Assembly (NCBI RefSeq): GCF_001431295.2
Contig: NZ_LKAJ02000001.1
Coordinates: forward strand, 3,348,001-3,412,000
Direction of reading: 5' to 3'
DNA from: Candidatus Berkiella aquae
Lineage (GTDB): Bacteria > Pseudomonadota > Gammaproteobacteria > Berkiellales > Berkiellaceae
DNA length: 64,000 nt
The translations under genes were made by a program, and so were the position numbers. Within the stretch, counting starts at the first letter, position 1. The number at the start of each line of letters is the position of its first letter. The notes beneath the pieces are model-generated. The model was not told the origin of the DNA, made no database searches, and saw only the letters and a list, made by a program, of their open reading frames with translations. This document shows positions 43,283-54,998 of the stretch, in pieces.

Positions 43283-44545
43283 TTAATCCCGTTTATCACG
43301 AATAAGAGGAACAATAAGCAGTGCGCTTATTGCATAAAATATGGGTAGTAACACCAAGCTAAAATGATAATCGGCCACGGTGTAAACGGGCTCACCATTT
43401 GGCAATATTTCCCCAGAACGTACTTTATCTAAAATCCAACCAATTAAATAAGTGAGGATAGCGCTACCAAACATAGAAACCATATTAACAAACCCAACCG
43501 CCGTTGCGACATAAAGCGACGAGCTAAAACGCCGCGTCATCACAAATGCCAAAACGTAGGTGCCCGATGCGCCAAAGCTAAAAAAGAGAATACAAGCCCA
43601 AAACTCTGTTAATTGTGGCCAATAAACAATAATGGTGAGGGCAAGTGCTGCAATCAATCCTGATATCGCCATGGGTATTTTACGATTATTAAAAACCCCT
43701 GAGATCCATCCTAATAACGGACTACCAACAGCCATACCAATAAATGTCATAGTGACTGCAGGCATGGAAGCTGCATCACGAGAGATCCCATGTGCATCAA
43801 CCAGAAACTTCACCCCCCAAGCGCCACCAAAAGCATCCGTTGGTGCTGTAACGAAAAAGGCATAAATTCCCACAATCCAGCTCTGAGGTTGTCTTACCAC
43901 CTCTTTTAAGCAACGCCAAAAAGGTGGTGAATTTTTTGTTTGTAACTCAAACTCTGGATGATCCGGATTATGATCACGAATAAAAATCCAGGCAAAAATG
44001 GTTAGAAACAAACCAAATAGCCCTAAATAAATCATCAATTCTCGCCAAGACAGGTAATTAAGGCCTATCGATAAGGGCGTTCCACCCACCGCAGCTCCCA
44101 AGGTTCCAATCGTCAGCGTAATACCGGTCATAAATGGGAACCAGCGCGGTTCAAACCAAATATTGACGATCTTCAAGCAACTAATAAAAGCAAAAGCAGA
44201 ACCAGTACCAATTAAGGCACGCATCAGGCATCCTACATAAAAACTTTGCGTATGAGCCAAGGCTAAGGTACTTAAGCCACATAACAAAATAGCACCCGTC
44301 AGCAAACGACGAGGGCCATATTTATCTGTTAATGCACCAACAGGCAGCTGTAGGGGGGCATAAGCCCAATACCAACAGGAAGAGAAAAAACCGAAGGCAT
44401 TAGCGTCCATAATAAAGGCTAATGAAAGTTCTTTTTCTAAAACATTGGGTGATACTCGTAGCAAGAACTCATATAAGTAGAATATCGTTGCTACGCTAAA
44501 CATAATGACCGGTAGCACGACCGGATTCATACGATGATGGGCCAT
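43283..44545 (-). CDS. Major facilitator superfamily transporter
   Basis: A 420-aa inner-membrane permease with about 12 helices. The loop 2-3 motif reads GALTDKYGPRRLL, equivalent to the MFS motif A (GxLaDrxGrr). The related loop 8-9 segment is GWISGVFNNRKIPMA. The overall pattern (FLLRVSPNVLEKELS near the N-terminus) resembles transporters common in Legionella and Coxiella that have been linked to amino-acid or metabolite uptake, but the substrate cannot be told from sequence. Confidence 0.85.
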   Translation of the reverse strand: MAHHRMNPVVLPVIMFSVATIFYLYEFLLRVSPNVLEKELSLAFIMDANAFGFFSSCWYWAYAPLQLPVGALTDKYGPRRLLTGAILLCGLSTLALAHTQSFYVGCLMRALIGTGSAFAFISCLKIVNIWFEPRWFPFMTGITLTIGTLGAAVGGTPLSIGLNYLSWRELMIYLGLFGLFLTIFAWIFIRDHNPDHPEFELQTKNSPPFWRCLKEVVRQPQSWIVGIYAFFVTAPTDAFGGAWGVKFLVDAHGISRDAASMPAVTMTFIGMAVGSPLLGWISGVFNNRKIPMAISGLIAALALTIIVYWPQLTEFWACILFFSFGASGTYVLAFVMTRRFSSSLYVATAVGFVNMVSMFGSAILTYLIGWILDKVRSGEILPNGEPVYTVADYHFSLVLLPIFYAISALLIVPLIRDKRD

Positions 44546-44693
44546 AAACTGCTCTTTTCTCGCTAAATTAAGAAGTAGGATAACCGTCTCATTTTCATTG
44601 TTTGGCCTGAGTCTAATCCAAGTTGAGAGGGGATAGCAATATATGAGGTTGAGAGTATCATTTAAAATAGCTGGTAAATTTTAGGATAATCGA

Positions 44694-45989
44694 ATGACTA
44701 AGGAATACACATACCAAACCGGTTTTGGCAGCTACTGGCAAAGTGAAGCATTACCGGGCGCACTCCCACAAGGACAAAATTCCCCACAAAAACCCCCGTT
44801 TGGATTATATGCTGAGCAATTAAGCGGCAGCGCCTTTACTCGTGCTCGCCATCTTAATTACCGTAGCTGGCTTTACCGCATATTACCTTCGGTTGTGCAT
44901 TCTCCCTTTCAGGCAATTGCACATGAAGGGATCACGTTAGAAACCCAAAACGCACCTAGACCCACTCAAATGCGCTGGCATGCTATGGCTTCCCCCCACA
45001 AACCAACGGATTTTATCGATGGCTTAAAAACACTGTTATTTAATGGTGCACCTTCTCAACATCAAGGAGCTGCAATCCATTTATATGCAGCCAATACCGA
45101 TATGGGGAACCGTTATTTTTATAGTGCAGATGGCGAATGGCTGATCGTGCCTTATGAAGGTGATTGTGAGTTAAGTACCGAATTTGGCAAGCTGACACTT
45201 TCGGTTGGTGAAATTGCGGTGATCCCTCGCGGAGTGCGCTTTCAAGTCAACCTCTTAAGCCCAACTATCAAAGGCTATATTTGCGAAAATTTTGGCTCCC
45301 CTTTGACGCTACCCGATCTTGGCCCTATTGGCAGCAATGGGCTTGCCAATCCAAAAGATTTTTTAATTCCCCATGCTGCTTATGAAGAAAAACAAGGTGA
45401 CTATGTATTGCTGGGAAAATTTAATCATCAGCTGTGGCAAGCCTATCTCAACTACTCTCCTTTGAACGTTGTTGCTTGGCATGGTAATTATGCACCCTAT
45501 AAATATAATCTCTCCCACTTTAATACCATCAATACGGTCAGCTATGATCATTGCGATCCTTCTATTTTTACCGTCTTAACCTCTCAAAGCGCTTATCCAG
45601 GTGTTGCTAACATTGATTTTGTGATTTTTCCAGAACGCTGGATGGTCGCCGAACATACTTTCAGACCTCCCTATTATCATCGCAATGTCATGAGTGAATT
45701 CATGGGTCTGATTCAAGGTCATTATGATGCAAAAGCGGATGGTTTTGTTCCAGGCGGCGGTAGCTTACATAATATGATGTCAGGTCATGGCCCTGATAAA
45801 GAGACGACACTACAAGCGATAAATGCAAAACTCATACCGCAAAAACAAACGAATACACTCGCTTTTATGCTCGAAAGTTGCCTACCGTGGGCAACGACTG
45901 CGTTCGCATTTGACCCCAACCTTCTACAATCTAATTATCACGATTGCTGGCAGGAGATCCCTATTTTATTTAATGCAAACGAACGGTGA
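44694..45989 (+). CDS. hmgA: Homogentisate 1,2-dioxygenase
   Basis: This Fe(II) enzyme opens the ring of homogentisate in tyrosine and phenylalanine catabolism. The 431-aa chain begins YQTGFGSYWQSEALPGALPQGQNSPQ, the classical HmgA start. It carries the metal region PPYYHRNVMSEFMG (His and Glu ligands) and GGGSLHNMMSGHGPD (His). The pathway partners hmgB (fumarylacetoacetase), hmgC and hpd are not adjacent. If absent elsewhere, homogentisate would still be ring-opened but not finished. The gene stands alone between diverging and converging neighbours. Confidence 0.97.
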   Translation: MTKEYTYQTGFGSYWQSEALPGALPQGQNSPQKPPFGLYAEQLSGSAFTRARHLNYRSWLYRILPSVVHSPFQAIAHEGITLETQNAPRPTQMRWHAMASPHKPTDFIDGLKTLLFNGAPSQHQGAAIHLYAANTDMGNRYFYSADGEWLIVPYEGDCELSTEFGKLTLSVGEIAVIPRGVRFQVNLLSPTIKGYICENFGSPLTLPDLGPIGSNGLANPKDFLIPHAAYEEKQGDYVLLGKFNHQLWQAYLNYSPLNVVAWHGNYAPYKYNLSHFNTINTVSYDHCDPSIFTVLTSQSAYPGVANIDFVIFPERWMVAEHTFRPPYYHRNVMSEFMGLIQGHYDAKADGFVPGGGSLHNMMSGHGPDKETTLQAINAKLIPQKQTNTLAFMLESCLPWATTAFAFDPNLLQSNYHDCWQEIPILFNANER

Positions 45990-46011
45990 AATAAAGAAGA
46001 ATGATCGAGTA

Positions 46012-46033
46012 GCCTCTCCCAAACGGGAGAGGC
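46012..46033. terminator. Bidirectional hairpin between hmgA and the HU-like gene
   Basis: GCCTCTCCC (46012-46020), loop AAAC, GGGAGAGGC (46025-46033): a perfect 9-bp stem between converging genes. The T content on either side is modest. Confidence 0.6.
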
Positions 46034-46042
46034 ACATAGAAA

Positions 46043-46453
46043 TTAACCTAAAAGAGATTCTTTTAAGCCTTTTAATGCAACCAATTTGATATCGTCACGA
46101 GCGGGTTTAGGAGGAATAACAACTTCTTTACCGGTTAAAGGACTTACCATAACGCGCTTCTTCGTTGGTTTACGACGAACCTTACGGATCTTGATGCCCA
46201 TTTTAGGGATCATAATTTCGCCTGATCCTTGTTTTTTCATATGGGCCTTGACCAATTTAGCCATCTCAGCGAATACTTTTTCCACATCTACTCGTTTCAA
46301 ACCTGTTTCATCAGAGATGGTTTGAAAAATTTCAATACGAGTTTGCTTCTCTTTAATTGCTCTAGTGCGAGAAGATAGCAACTTAGATTCCGCATTTTCT
46401 TCAGCTTTCTTACGGCCAGAAGGGATTTTCGTATTTTGCCTTGTTAATGCCAT
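46043..46453 (-). CDS. HU/IHF-like DNA-binding protein with basic N-terminal extension
   Basis: A 136-aa protein. Residues 40-136 fit the HU fold: IEIFQTISDETGLKRVDVEKVFAEMAKLV (helices), GSGEIMIPKMGIKIRKVRRKPTKKR (beta arm base and arm) and LVALKGLKESL. The first 38 residues are a Lys/Arg-rich extension (TKIPSGRKKAEENAESKLLSSRTRAIKEKQTR) missing from normal 90-aa HU. With the KAP-repeat protein this is the second chromatin-type protein in the window. I infer a nucleoid role. Confidence 0.8.
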   Translation of the reverse strand: MALTRQNTKIPSGRKKAEENAESKLLSSRTRAIKEKQTRIEIFQTISDETGLKRVDVEKVFAEMAKLVKAHMKKQGSGEIMIPKMGIKIRKVRRKPTKKRVMVSPLTGKEVVIPPKPARDDIKLVALKGLKESLLG

Positions 46454-46585
46454 TTAATTCTCCATTATTTTTTTAATTGATTGCGCCTAAACTACCCCAA
46501 AATATAAGCTAATTTAACAGCGCGCAGGCGATTATGCCAACGGCACTTCGGCAAGTAAACCCCTATCCCTTAAACTTTAAATTAC

Positions 46586-47242
46586 TTACAGAGACTGAAT
46601 GCACTCTCTCCCTTCAAATTGTGGATGATTCATGCGAGACGATACTGGAAATATTCTGAAATTTTCAGGAGAAATTTCAGAATTCAGCGACAAATACTGA
46701 TCTGGTATGTTTTCTTTTGCTAACCAAAAAGAATATTTTTCAGGCGAAATAATCAGTGGCATACGCTCATGTAATTTGCTTAAAAACGACGGCGCAGGAA
46801 TGGTAATGATAGCGCAACTCATTATCATTTCGCCTTTCGCCGAGATCCAAGCGGACCACAGCCCTGCAAATGCAAATAAGGGTTTTGCCAACTGTTGCAC
46901 CAAAAAAGGTTGCTTTTTCGCATTAATCGTCTTCCACTCATAATATCCAGAGGCAGGAATTAAGCAGCGCTGTGTAAAAAATGCTTTCTTGAATGTTGGT
47001 TTTTCTGCAAGTGATTCAAATCTGGCATTGATATGGCCCGCCGGGATCTCTTCTTGCTTGTTTTGCCATGCAGGAATGAATCCCCAACGACAAAAATCAA
47101 CTTGTTGTCCTTGATTCAGGATGACAGGAATTTGTTGAGTGGGTGCAATGTTATAACGCGGTCGCATATAAAAGCCGCGCTTGAGTTGAAAATGAGAAAC
47201 AATTTCTTGCTCGGTAGCATTTAATGCAAATCGCCCGCACAT
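46586..47242 (-). CDS. yedK: SRAP-domain abasic-site protein (YedK/HMCES family)
   Basis: A 218-aa protein that forms a thiazolidine crosslink with abasic sites in single-stranded DNA, shielding them. The catalytic Cys2 (MCGRFALN) becomes N-terminal after Met removal. The other conserved residues are Asn72 in GHINARFE, Glu102 in SGYYEWK and His158 in LHERMPLI. It is a single gene between the HU-like gene and glmS on the same strand. Confidence 0.94.
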   Translation of the reverse strand: MCGRFALNATEQEIVSHFQLKRGFYMRPRYNIAPTQQIPVILNQGQQVDFCRWGFIPAWQNKQEEIPAGHINARFESLAEKPTFKKAFFTQRCLIPASGYYEWKTINAKKQPFLVQQLAKPLFAFAGLWSAWISAKGEMIMSCAIITIPAPSFLSKLHERMPLIISPEKYSFWLAKENIPDQYLSLNSEISPENFRIFPVSSRMNHPQFEGRECIQSL

Positions 47243-47278
47243 GGTATTACTCTTTTTAAAAGGTTAAATAGCAGATTT

Positions 47279-47310
47279 GCAATGCAAGACACGAAGATGC
47301 CTTGCATTGC
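47279..47310 (-). terminator. Stem-loop downstream of glmS
   Basis: Perfect 10-bp arms GCAATGCAAG (47279-47288) and CTTGCATTGC (47301-47310), placed 16 bases after the glmS stop codon. On the minus strand AAATC follows rather than a T run, so termination strength is doubtful. Confidence 0.5.
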
Positions 47311-47325
47311 ATGGATAAAGATGGG

Positions 47326-49158
47326 TTATTCAACTGTAACGGATTTAGCTAAATTTCGTGGCTGATCAACATCAGTCCCTTTCAGCACAGCAACATGATA
47401 AGCCAACAATTGTAGCAGTACGGTAAAGGCCAAAGGTGCAATTAACTCGCCTACTTGTGGGATCTCAATGACTGTCATCTCTTTGCTATTGACTAACCCT
47501 GTTCCTCTTTCAGCAAAAATGATCAGTTCTCCTTGACGGGCACGAATTTCTTGTAAATTAGAAACGAGCTTATCTAACAGATGATCATGAGCTGCTAATG
47601 CAACAACAGGCATATATTTATCGACCAGTGCTAAAGGTCCATGTTTTAATTCACCGGCTGGGTGCGCTGTCGCATGAATATAAGAAATTTCCTTTAACTT
47701 TAAGGAGCCCTCTTGCACAATCGGGTAGTAAATACCACGCCCAACAAACAATGCGTTATCTTTGTCATCAAAGCGATGTGCTAATTTGGCAATCTCATCA
47801 TCCAGTTGTAAAAGCTGCTCTACTATTTGCGGCAAAGCACGAATCGCTTCGGCAATTTGCTTTTGTTCAGTGAGTTTTGCGTTATTACGCCGCCCTAAGC
47901 ACTGAGTTAACATCAACATGGCAACCAATTGTGTGGTAAAAGCTTTAGTCGAGGCCACTCCGATTTCTGGCCCTGCGTGTGTTAACAACACGAGTTCTGA
48001 TTCTCGCACCATGGAACTTTCTGGCACATTACAAATCGTTAACTTGCCGCAATAGTTGCTATTTTTCAGATTACGCATAGCCGCTAAGGTATCTGCTGTT
48101 TCGCCTGATTGCGACAAACTGACAAAAAGCGTTCCTGGTAATACAACTTGCGGTCTGTAACGTGCTTCACTGGCCACTTCTACCTGGCAAGGAATATTGG
48201 CAATTCCCTCAAGCCAATGCTTGGCAACGAGTCCTGCATGATAACTCGTTCCACAGGCAACGATTTGAATCGCCTTGGTTTGATTAAAAATGTCAGTGGC
48301 ATTTGCTCCAAAAATACCATCTGGCACATCATTACTATTCAACCTCCCAGAAAAAGCAGAGCGAATGGCTTCGGGCTGCTCAAATATTTCTTTTTGCATA
48401 TAGTGGCGATATTTGCCGCGATCGGTGCTTTGTGCTGTTAATGCAACCTTTCTCACCTTGCGCTCGACAGGGTTTCCTGAGCGATCGTAAATAACGAAAT
48501 GATCGCGAAAAATTTCTGCAACATCACCGTCTTCTAAAATAACGAAATCTTGTGTGAACGATAACAACGCCAAGCTATCAGAAGCAATGAAATGCTCGCC
48601 AATCCCAATCCCTATGACAAGAGGGCTACCATGGCGTGTTGCAATAATTCTATCGGGAGCGCTTTGTGAGACAACCGCCAGAGCATAAGCGCCTTCTAGT
48701 TCTTTGACGGTGGCTTGCACGGCTTGTAACAAATTGTTTGATTTTTTAAATTCTTCACCAATCCATTGCACAATCACTTCAGAATCTGTTTCAGAGCTAA
48801 AACGAATCTTTTTCGCTTCTAAAGCCTGGCGCAGCGTCAAATAGTTTTCAATAATACCGTTGTGAACCAAGGCAATTTGATTCTCAAATAAATGAGGATG
48901 GGCATTCGTCTCACTGGGTTTGCCATGCGTTGCCCAACGAGTATGCGCAATCCCCACTTTGCCTAAGAGCGGCTCTTTATCATGGGCTTGTAATAATTGA
49001 TTAACTTTACCGCACACTCGTAAACGTTCTAATTGTCCACCTTCATTTAAAATGGCCAATCCCGCTGAATCATAACCCCGATATTCCAGCTTCTTTAATC
49101 CCTCAAGCAAAATGGGAGCAATATCTCTTTGCGCAATTCCCGCAGTTATCCCACACAT
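47326..49158 (-). CDS. glmS: Glutamine-fructose-6-phosphate aminotransferase
   Basis: GlmS makes glucosamine-6-phosphate, the first step to UDP-GlcNAc. The ATG at 49158 is chosen because the catalytic nucleophile must be the residue after Met (MCGITAGIAQ); an ATG 12 bases upstream would bury it. The 610-aa chain has the glutaminase domain (HTRWATHGKPSETNAHPH, HNGIIENY) and two SIS domains (VACGTSYHAGL, SLSQSGETADTLAA, VASTKAFTTQL), and ends DQPRNLAKSVTVE. One base separates it from the glmU stop, so no glmS ribozyme leader is possible here. Confidence 0.98.
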   Translation of the reverse strand: MCGITAGIAQRDIAPILLEGLKKLEYRGYDSAGLAILNEGGQLERLRVCGKVNQLLQAHDKEPLLGKVGIAHTRWATHGKPSETNAHPHLFENQIALVHNGIIENYLTLRQALEAKKIRFSSETDSEVIVQWIGEEFKKSNNLLQAVQATVKELEGAYALAVVSQSAPDRIIATRHGSPLVIGIGIGEHFIASDSLALLSFTQDFVILEDGDVAEIFRDHFVIYDRSGNPVERKVRKVALTAQSTDRGKYRHYMQKEIFEQPEAIRSAFSGRLNSNDVPDGIFGANATDIFNQTKAIQIVACGTSYHAGLVAKHWLEGIANIPCQVEVASEARYRPQVVLPGTLFVSLSQSGETADTLAAMRNLKNSNYCGKLTICNVPESSMVRESELVLLTHAGPEIGVASTKAFTTQLVAMLMLTQCLGRRNNAKLTEQKQIAEAIRALPQIVEQLLQLDDEIAKLAHRFDDKDNALFVGRGIYYPIVQEGSLKLKEISYIHATAHPAGELKHGPLALVDKYMPVVALAAHDHLLDKLVSNLQEIRARQGELIIFAERGTGLVNSKEMTVIEIPQVGELIAPLAFTVLLQLLAYHVAVLKGTDVDQPRNLAKSVTVE

Positions 49159-49159
49159 G

Positions 49160-50560
49160 TTATTTTCCATCCTCTAATGGTTTATGCTTTCGTGGCCTCT
49201 GCCAATCACTACTTCTTGGCTCTAAACGATGTGTTAACGTTAATTGATATGATGGTACATCTTTATTCAAGGTAGAGCCTGCGCCAATGGTTGCTCCTTT
49301 ACCAACACGAATAGGAGCGATCAATTGGGTGTCTGACCCTATATGTACTTCATCTTCAATAATGGTTTGATGTTTATTCGCACCATCATAATTACAAGTA
49401 ATCGTACCAGCCCCTATATTGACATCTTTACCCATTAAGGTGTCGCCAATATAACTCAAATGGTTAATCTTAGAGCCTTCGCCGATTGTTGCGTTCTTAA
49501 TTTCGACATAGTTTCCAATGTGGGTATTTTGACCTAACTGTGCGCCAGGTCTTAAACGAGCAAAAGGACCTATTCTTGAGAAATCTCCCACAACAGCGTC
49601 TTCTAAATGGCTATTCGCTAATATCACAACGCCTTTGCCCAATTTGCAATTGATCAACATACAATTAGGACCAATATGACACCCTTCACCCAATTGATTC
49701 TCGCCTTCAAAAACGCTATTAACGTCGATAAAGACATCACGCTCAATCTGCAAAGAACCACGTAAATCAAAGCGGTTTGGGTCAGCCATGGTCACGCCTG
49801 CTTGCATTAACTTTTCAGCTTGTTGACGTTGATAATATCTTTCTAATTGTGCAAGCTGGGACTTATCATTAATCCCCATTATTTCATGAAGATCTTGTGG
49901 ATAAATCGTGTTTACAATGACGTTTTCTTCGACCGCAAATTGAACGATATCGGTCAAATAATATTCTTGCTGCGCATTATGATTGGTTAATTTTGCAATC
50001 CAGCGTTTTAATGAAGTTGCCTGCAACAGGAAAATGCCGGTATTAATTTCTGTAATTGCTCTTTCCAGTTCATCCGCATCTTTTTCTTCGACTATCCGCA
50101 AAACTTGTTGCTTGGCATTTCTGATGATACGCCCCAAACCTTTAGGGTTATCTACGTTGGCTGTTAATAGGCCCATGGTATTTTGTGAGGTTTTTGCAAT
50201 GAGTCTTGCAAGTGTTTGCGGCTGGATTAAAGGAACATCACCGTACAAAATGCAAACCTGATGTTCGTCTTTAATAAAAGGTAATGCGCTTTTTACGGCA
50301 TCACCCGTGCCTTGTTGAGCTACTTGATGAACCCAAGTAATGTTTTCATTATTGAAAGCCGCTTGTAACGCTTGCCCTTCATGTCCATAAACAACAATGA
50401 TTTGCGCAGGGTTAAGTGTTTTTGCACTTTCTATCACATGCCATAATAGCGGCTTGGCTCCCAAAGGATGCAAAACCTTCGCTAAAGATGACTTCATTCT
50501 GGTGCCTTTACCGGCAGCCAGTATGAGAACGCAAAGTGGGCTGTCGCTATGCTCACTCAT
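49160..50560 (-). CDS. glmU: Bifunctional GlcNAc-1-P uridyltransferase / GlcN-1-P acetyltransferase
   Basis: GlmU carries out the last two steps to UDP-GlcNAc. Of 466 aa, residues 1-230 are the pyrophosphorylase (LILAAGKGTRMKSSLAKVLHP, GTGDAVKSALPF, LYGDVPL, EINTGIF). Residues 250-466 are a left-handed beta helix of hexapeptide repeats with the acetyltransferase site (RPGAQLGQNTHIGNYVEIK, KINHLSYIGD, GAGTITCNYDGANKH). It is directly followed by glmS and lies downstream of the atp terminator, so the pair may use its own promoter or read-through. Confidence 0.97.
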   Translation of the reverse strand: MSEHSDSPLCVLILAAGKGTRMKSSLAKVLHPLGAKPLLWHVIESAKTLNPAQIIVVYGHEGQALQAAFNNENITWVHQVAQQGTGDAVKSALPFIKDEHQVCILYGDVPLIQPQTLARLIAKTSQNTMGLLTANVDNPKGLGRIIRNAKQQVLRIVEEKDADELERAITEINTGIFLLQATSLKRWIAKLTNHNAQQEYYLTDIVQFAVEENVIVNTIYPQDLHEIMGINDKSQLAQLERYYQRQQAEKLMQAGVTMADPNRFDLRGSLQIERDVFIDVNSVFEGENQLGEGCHIGPNCMLINCKLGKGVVILANSHLEDAVVGDFSRIGPFARLRPGAQLGQNTHIGNYVEIKNATIGEGSKINHLSYIGDTLMGKDVNIGAGTITCNYDGANKHQTIIEDEVHIGSDTQLIAPIRVGKGATIGAGSTLNKDVPSYQLTLTHRLEPRSSDWQRPRKHKPLEDGK

Positions 50561-50581
50561 TTTTTATCTAACCTTTTTAAC

Positions 50582-50606
50582 AAAAAGGGTGGCTCTCGCC
50601 ACCCTT
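50582..50606 (-). terminator. Rho-independent terminator of the atp operon
   Basis: On the minus strand AAGGGTGGC, loop GAGA, GCCACCCTT and a T run form a 9-bp stem, 38 bases after the atpC stop codon. It separates atpC from glmU. Confidence 0.85.
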
Positions 50607-50643
50607 ATACCTTTCGGATCAATGTCGACAGCACAGCTTGGTA

Positions 50644-51075
50644 TTACTTAATATGCGTTTTCTTCTTCGCTTCACGAATAGCCCGCAACATACCAGCTGC
50701 TCTGGCAAGTTCTGCTCTCGCTTTTGCAAAATCAACATTTGAACGATGATCTTTGAGGGCGCGCTCTGCTTGCTGCTGTGCCTTGATAGCTTCTGCTTCA
50801 TTAAAGTCACGCGCTCTGACAACCGTATCTGCCAGAATAGTCACCACAAAAGGCTGAACCTCTAAAATACCACCTGTCACATACACAACATCTTCTTTAT
50901 CTTCTTTATCGCGAATACGAATAAAGCCCGGTAATAATCCCGTTAGTAAAGGCGTATGCCCTGGTGCTACTTCAAGTTCACCCATTGTACCTGTCGCATA
51001 CACACGCAACGCTTCCCCTGAGAAAATTTCCGCTTCAGCGCTAACAATATCTAAATGCAGTGTAGCCACAGCCAT
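50644..51075 (-). CDS. atpC: ATP synthase F1 epsilon subunit
   Basis: A 143-aa subunit with an N-terminal beta sandwich (LDIVSAEAEIFSGEALRVYATGTMGELEVAPGHTPLLTGL) and a C-terminal helical hairpin (ARDFNEAEAIKAQQQAERAL). Epsilon links gamma to the c-ring and can inhibit ATP hydrolysis. It is the last gene of the atp operon, 27 bases after atpD. Confidence 0.96.
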   Translation of the reverse strand: MAVATLHLDIVSAEAEIFSGEALRVYATGTMGELEVAPGHTPLLTGLLPGFIRIRDKEDKEDVVYVTGGILEVQPFVVTILADTVVRARDFNEAEAIKAQQQAERALKDHRSNVDFAKARAELARAAGMLRAIREAKKKTHIK

Positions 51076-51102
51076 TATTTTACTCTCTTACTCTTACTTT
51101 GC

Positions 51103-52527
<1,425 letters not shown>

Positions 52528-52548
52528 CTATATTCTCTAAAAAAGAAG

Positions 52549-53421
52549 CTACACTGCGGCAGCTCCCCCCACAATTTCCGCCAATTCACGCGTAATAGAA
52601 GCTTGTCTTGCTTTGTTATACGCTAACTGCAAACTATCAATTAATTCTCCTGCGTTATCCGATGCACTTCTCATCGCAAGCATTCGCGCAGCTTGTTCAC
52701 AGGCAAAATTCTCAACAACACCGTGATACACTTGTGATTCAATGTATCGCGTTAGTAATAGATCTAATAATTCTTTAGCATCAGGCTCGTAGATATAATC
52801 CCCACGCTTTGGAAGTGGCTCATCGCCCCCAATTTCATCTTGCTTAATCGGCAATAACTTCTCGACAACTGGTTGCTGGCTCATCGTGTTTACAAAACGG
52901 TTATAGCTAATATAAAGCGCATCAAGTAAGCCGTCGTTATAAGCATTCAGCATAACGCTTACAGGACCAATCACATCTGAAACCGATGGGGTATCGCCCA
53001 AGTGGCTTGCAGAAGCTAACATCTTCAGGCCAAGACGTCGCAAAAACACTTCTGATTTGGTGCCCATGGCACATAGCGACACTTCCTTGCCTTCTTGTTG
53101 CCAATCTTGCAATTGACCAATCAAATGCCGAAAGTTATTAACGTTTAATCCACCACAAAGACCGCGGTCGGTTGCAACCACAATGATACCGATACGCTTT
53201 GGCTCTCTTGCAATCATGTAAGGGTGGCGGTATTCCGCAGTATTTCCCTCTGATAAATGCCTAATCACCGTGCGAATTCGATTTGCATAAGGGCGGGAAG
53301 CAAGCATGCGATTTTGTGCTTTACGCATTTTGCTTGCTGCTACCATTTCCATCGCTCGAGTAATTTTTTGTGTACTTTTTACACTTTTAATTTTCGAGCG
53401 TATTTCTTTTGCACCTGACAT
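52549..53421 (-). CDS. atpG: ATP synthase F1 gamma subunit
   Basis: The rotor shaft, 290 aa. The N-terminal helix [35 protein letters not shown] and the C-terminal helix [43 protein letters not shown] are the conserved coiled-coil pair, with [12 protein letters not shown] in the Rossmann-like middle. It lies between atpA and atpD as usual. Confidence 0.97.
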   Translation of the reverse strand: MSGAKEIRSKIKSVKSTQKITRAMEMVAASKMRKAQNRMLASRPYANRIRTVIRHLSEGNTAEYRHPYMIAREPKRIGIIVVATDRGLCGGLNVNNFRHLIGQLQDWQQEGKEVSLCAMGTKSEVFLRRLGLKMLASASHLGDTPSVSDVIGPVSVMLNAYNDGLLDALYISYNRFVNTMSQQPVVEKLLPIKQDEIGGDEPLPKRGDYIYEPDAKELLDLLLTRYIESQVYHGVVENFACEQAARMLAMRSASDNAGELIDSLQLAYNKARQASITRELAEIVGGAAAV

Positions 53422-53432
53422 TTTAAGACCTT

Positions 53433-54980
53433 TTAACCCATCAGAACATTGGATTTTTTAAACGCTTCAATTGCAGTCGTTAAGCGTTGTTCAATGTCAT
53501 TGTTGTAATCACACTTCTGATTGATTTCATCAATTAAGTCTTTATGCTTTTGATTCATGAAATCAAGTAACGCTTTTTCAAATTCAACAACTTGCGTTAA
53601 CTTAACATCGTCTAAATGGCCTTTATCAGCAGCAAATAAAACAACCGCCATTTCTGCAACAGAAAGGGGTGAATATTGCGCTTGCTTCATTGATTCCATC
53701 ACGCGTTGACCACGTTCTAACTGCTTACGGGTTGCTTCATCTAAATCTGAAGCGAACTGTGAGAACGCTGCTAATTCACGATATTGCGCAAGTGCCAAAC
53801 GAACACCACCACCTAATTTCTTAATAATTTTGGTTTGTGCTGCACCGCCCACACGAGAAACTGATAAACCCGCGTTAATAGCAGGACGAATCCCCGCATT
53901 AAATAAATCGGTTTCTAAGAAGATCTGACCGTCAGTGATCGAAATAACGTTGGTTGGAACGAATGCAGATACGTCACCTGCTTGCGTTTCAATGATAGGT
54001 AATGCGGTTAATGAACCTGTTTTACCCTTTACTGCGCCATTGGTTAATTTCTCAACATACTCGGCATTAACACGAGCAGCACGCTCAAGCAAACGAGAGT
54101 GTAAATAGAATACGTCACCAGGATAAGCTTCACGACCTGGTGGACGACGCAATAACAAGGAAACTTGTCGATAAGCCCATGCTTGTTTGGTCAAATCATC
54201 ATAAACGATTAATGCATCTTCGCCTTTATCACGGAAATATTCACCCATTGCGCAACCTGAGTAAGGCGCAATAAATTGCAGTGCTGCCGCTTCTGCTGCG
54301 GTTGCTGCCACAACGATGGTGTGACCCATTGCATCGTGCTCTTCTAATTTACGAACAACGTTTGCAACAGAGGACGCCTTTTGACCAACGGCAACGTAAA
54401 TACATTTTACGCCAGTTCCTTTCTGGTTAATGATAGCATCGATAGCAATCGCTGTTTTACCAGTTTGTCTGTCACCAATGATCAACTCACGCTGACCGCG
54501 TCCAACTGGTACCATCGCGTCAATCGCTTTTAAACCGGTTTGAATGGGCTGATTAACCGATTGGCGTGAAATAACACCAGGAGCCACTTTTTCAATGGGT
54601 GAAGAATGATTGGTTTTAATTTCACCCTTACCATCAATGGGACGTCCTAAAGCATCAACAACCCGGCCCAATAAAGCTTCACCAACAGGGACTTCTAAAA
54701 TTCGACCGGTACATTCTACCGTTTGGCCTTCTGCCAAATGTTCATACGGACCAAGAACAACCGCCCCCACAGAATCGCGCTCTAAATTTAACGCCATACC
54801 GTAAACGTCACCAGGAAACTTAAGCATTTCCCCTTGCATAACATCATTCAAACCAAAGATTCGAACGATACCATCGCCGACGCTGATAATGGTTCCAACG
54901 GTACGTGCTTTCGCATCAATATCCGTATTTTCAATGCGTTGTTTAATAAGTTCGCTGATTTCTGAAGGATTAAGTCGCAT
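53433..54980 (-). CDS. atpA: ATP synthase F1 alpha subunit
   Basis: The non-catalytic nucleotide-binding subunit, 515 aa. It starts [17 protein letters not shown], has P-loop [13 protein letters not shown], and contains [28 protein letters not shown] and [31 protein letters not shown] with the arginine finger in the ISRVGG-type motif. Gap to atpH is 18 bases. Confidence 0.98.
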   Translation of the reverse strand: MRLNPSEISELIKQRIENTDIDAKARTVGTIISVGDGIVRIFGLNDVMQGEMLKFPGDVYGMALNLERDSVGAVVLGPYEHLAEGQTVECTGRILEVPVGEALLGRVVDALGRPIDGKGEIKTNHSSPIEKVAPGVISRQSVNQPIQTGLKAIDAMVPVGRGQRELIIGDRQTGKTAIAIDAIINQKGTGVKCIYVAVGQKASSVANVVRKLEEHDAMGHTIVVAATAAEAAALQFIAPYSGCAMGEYFRDKGEDALIVYDDLTKQAWAYRQVSLLLRRPPGREAYPGDVFYLHSRLLERAARVNAEYVEKLTNGAVKGKTGSLTALPIIETQAGDVSAFVPTNVISITDGQIFLETDLFNAGIRPAINAGLSVSRVGGAAQTKIIKKLGGGVRLALAQYRELAAFSQFASDLDEATRKQLERGQRVMESMKQAQYSPLSVAEMAVVLFAADKGHLDDVKLTQVVEFEKALLDFMNQKHKDLIDEINQKCDYNNDIEQRLTTAIEAFKKSNVLMG

Positions 54981-54998
54981 AATTGTTTTAGCCTATTC

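Noticed and set aside
49158-49170. glmS start at the ATG at 49170, and a glmS ribozyme upstream
   Set aside because: GlmS needs Cys as the first residue after Met, which fixes the start at 49158. glmU ends one base before, leaving no room for a ribozyme.
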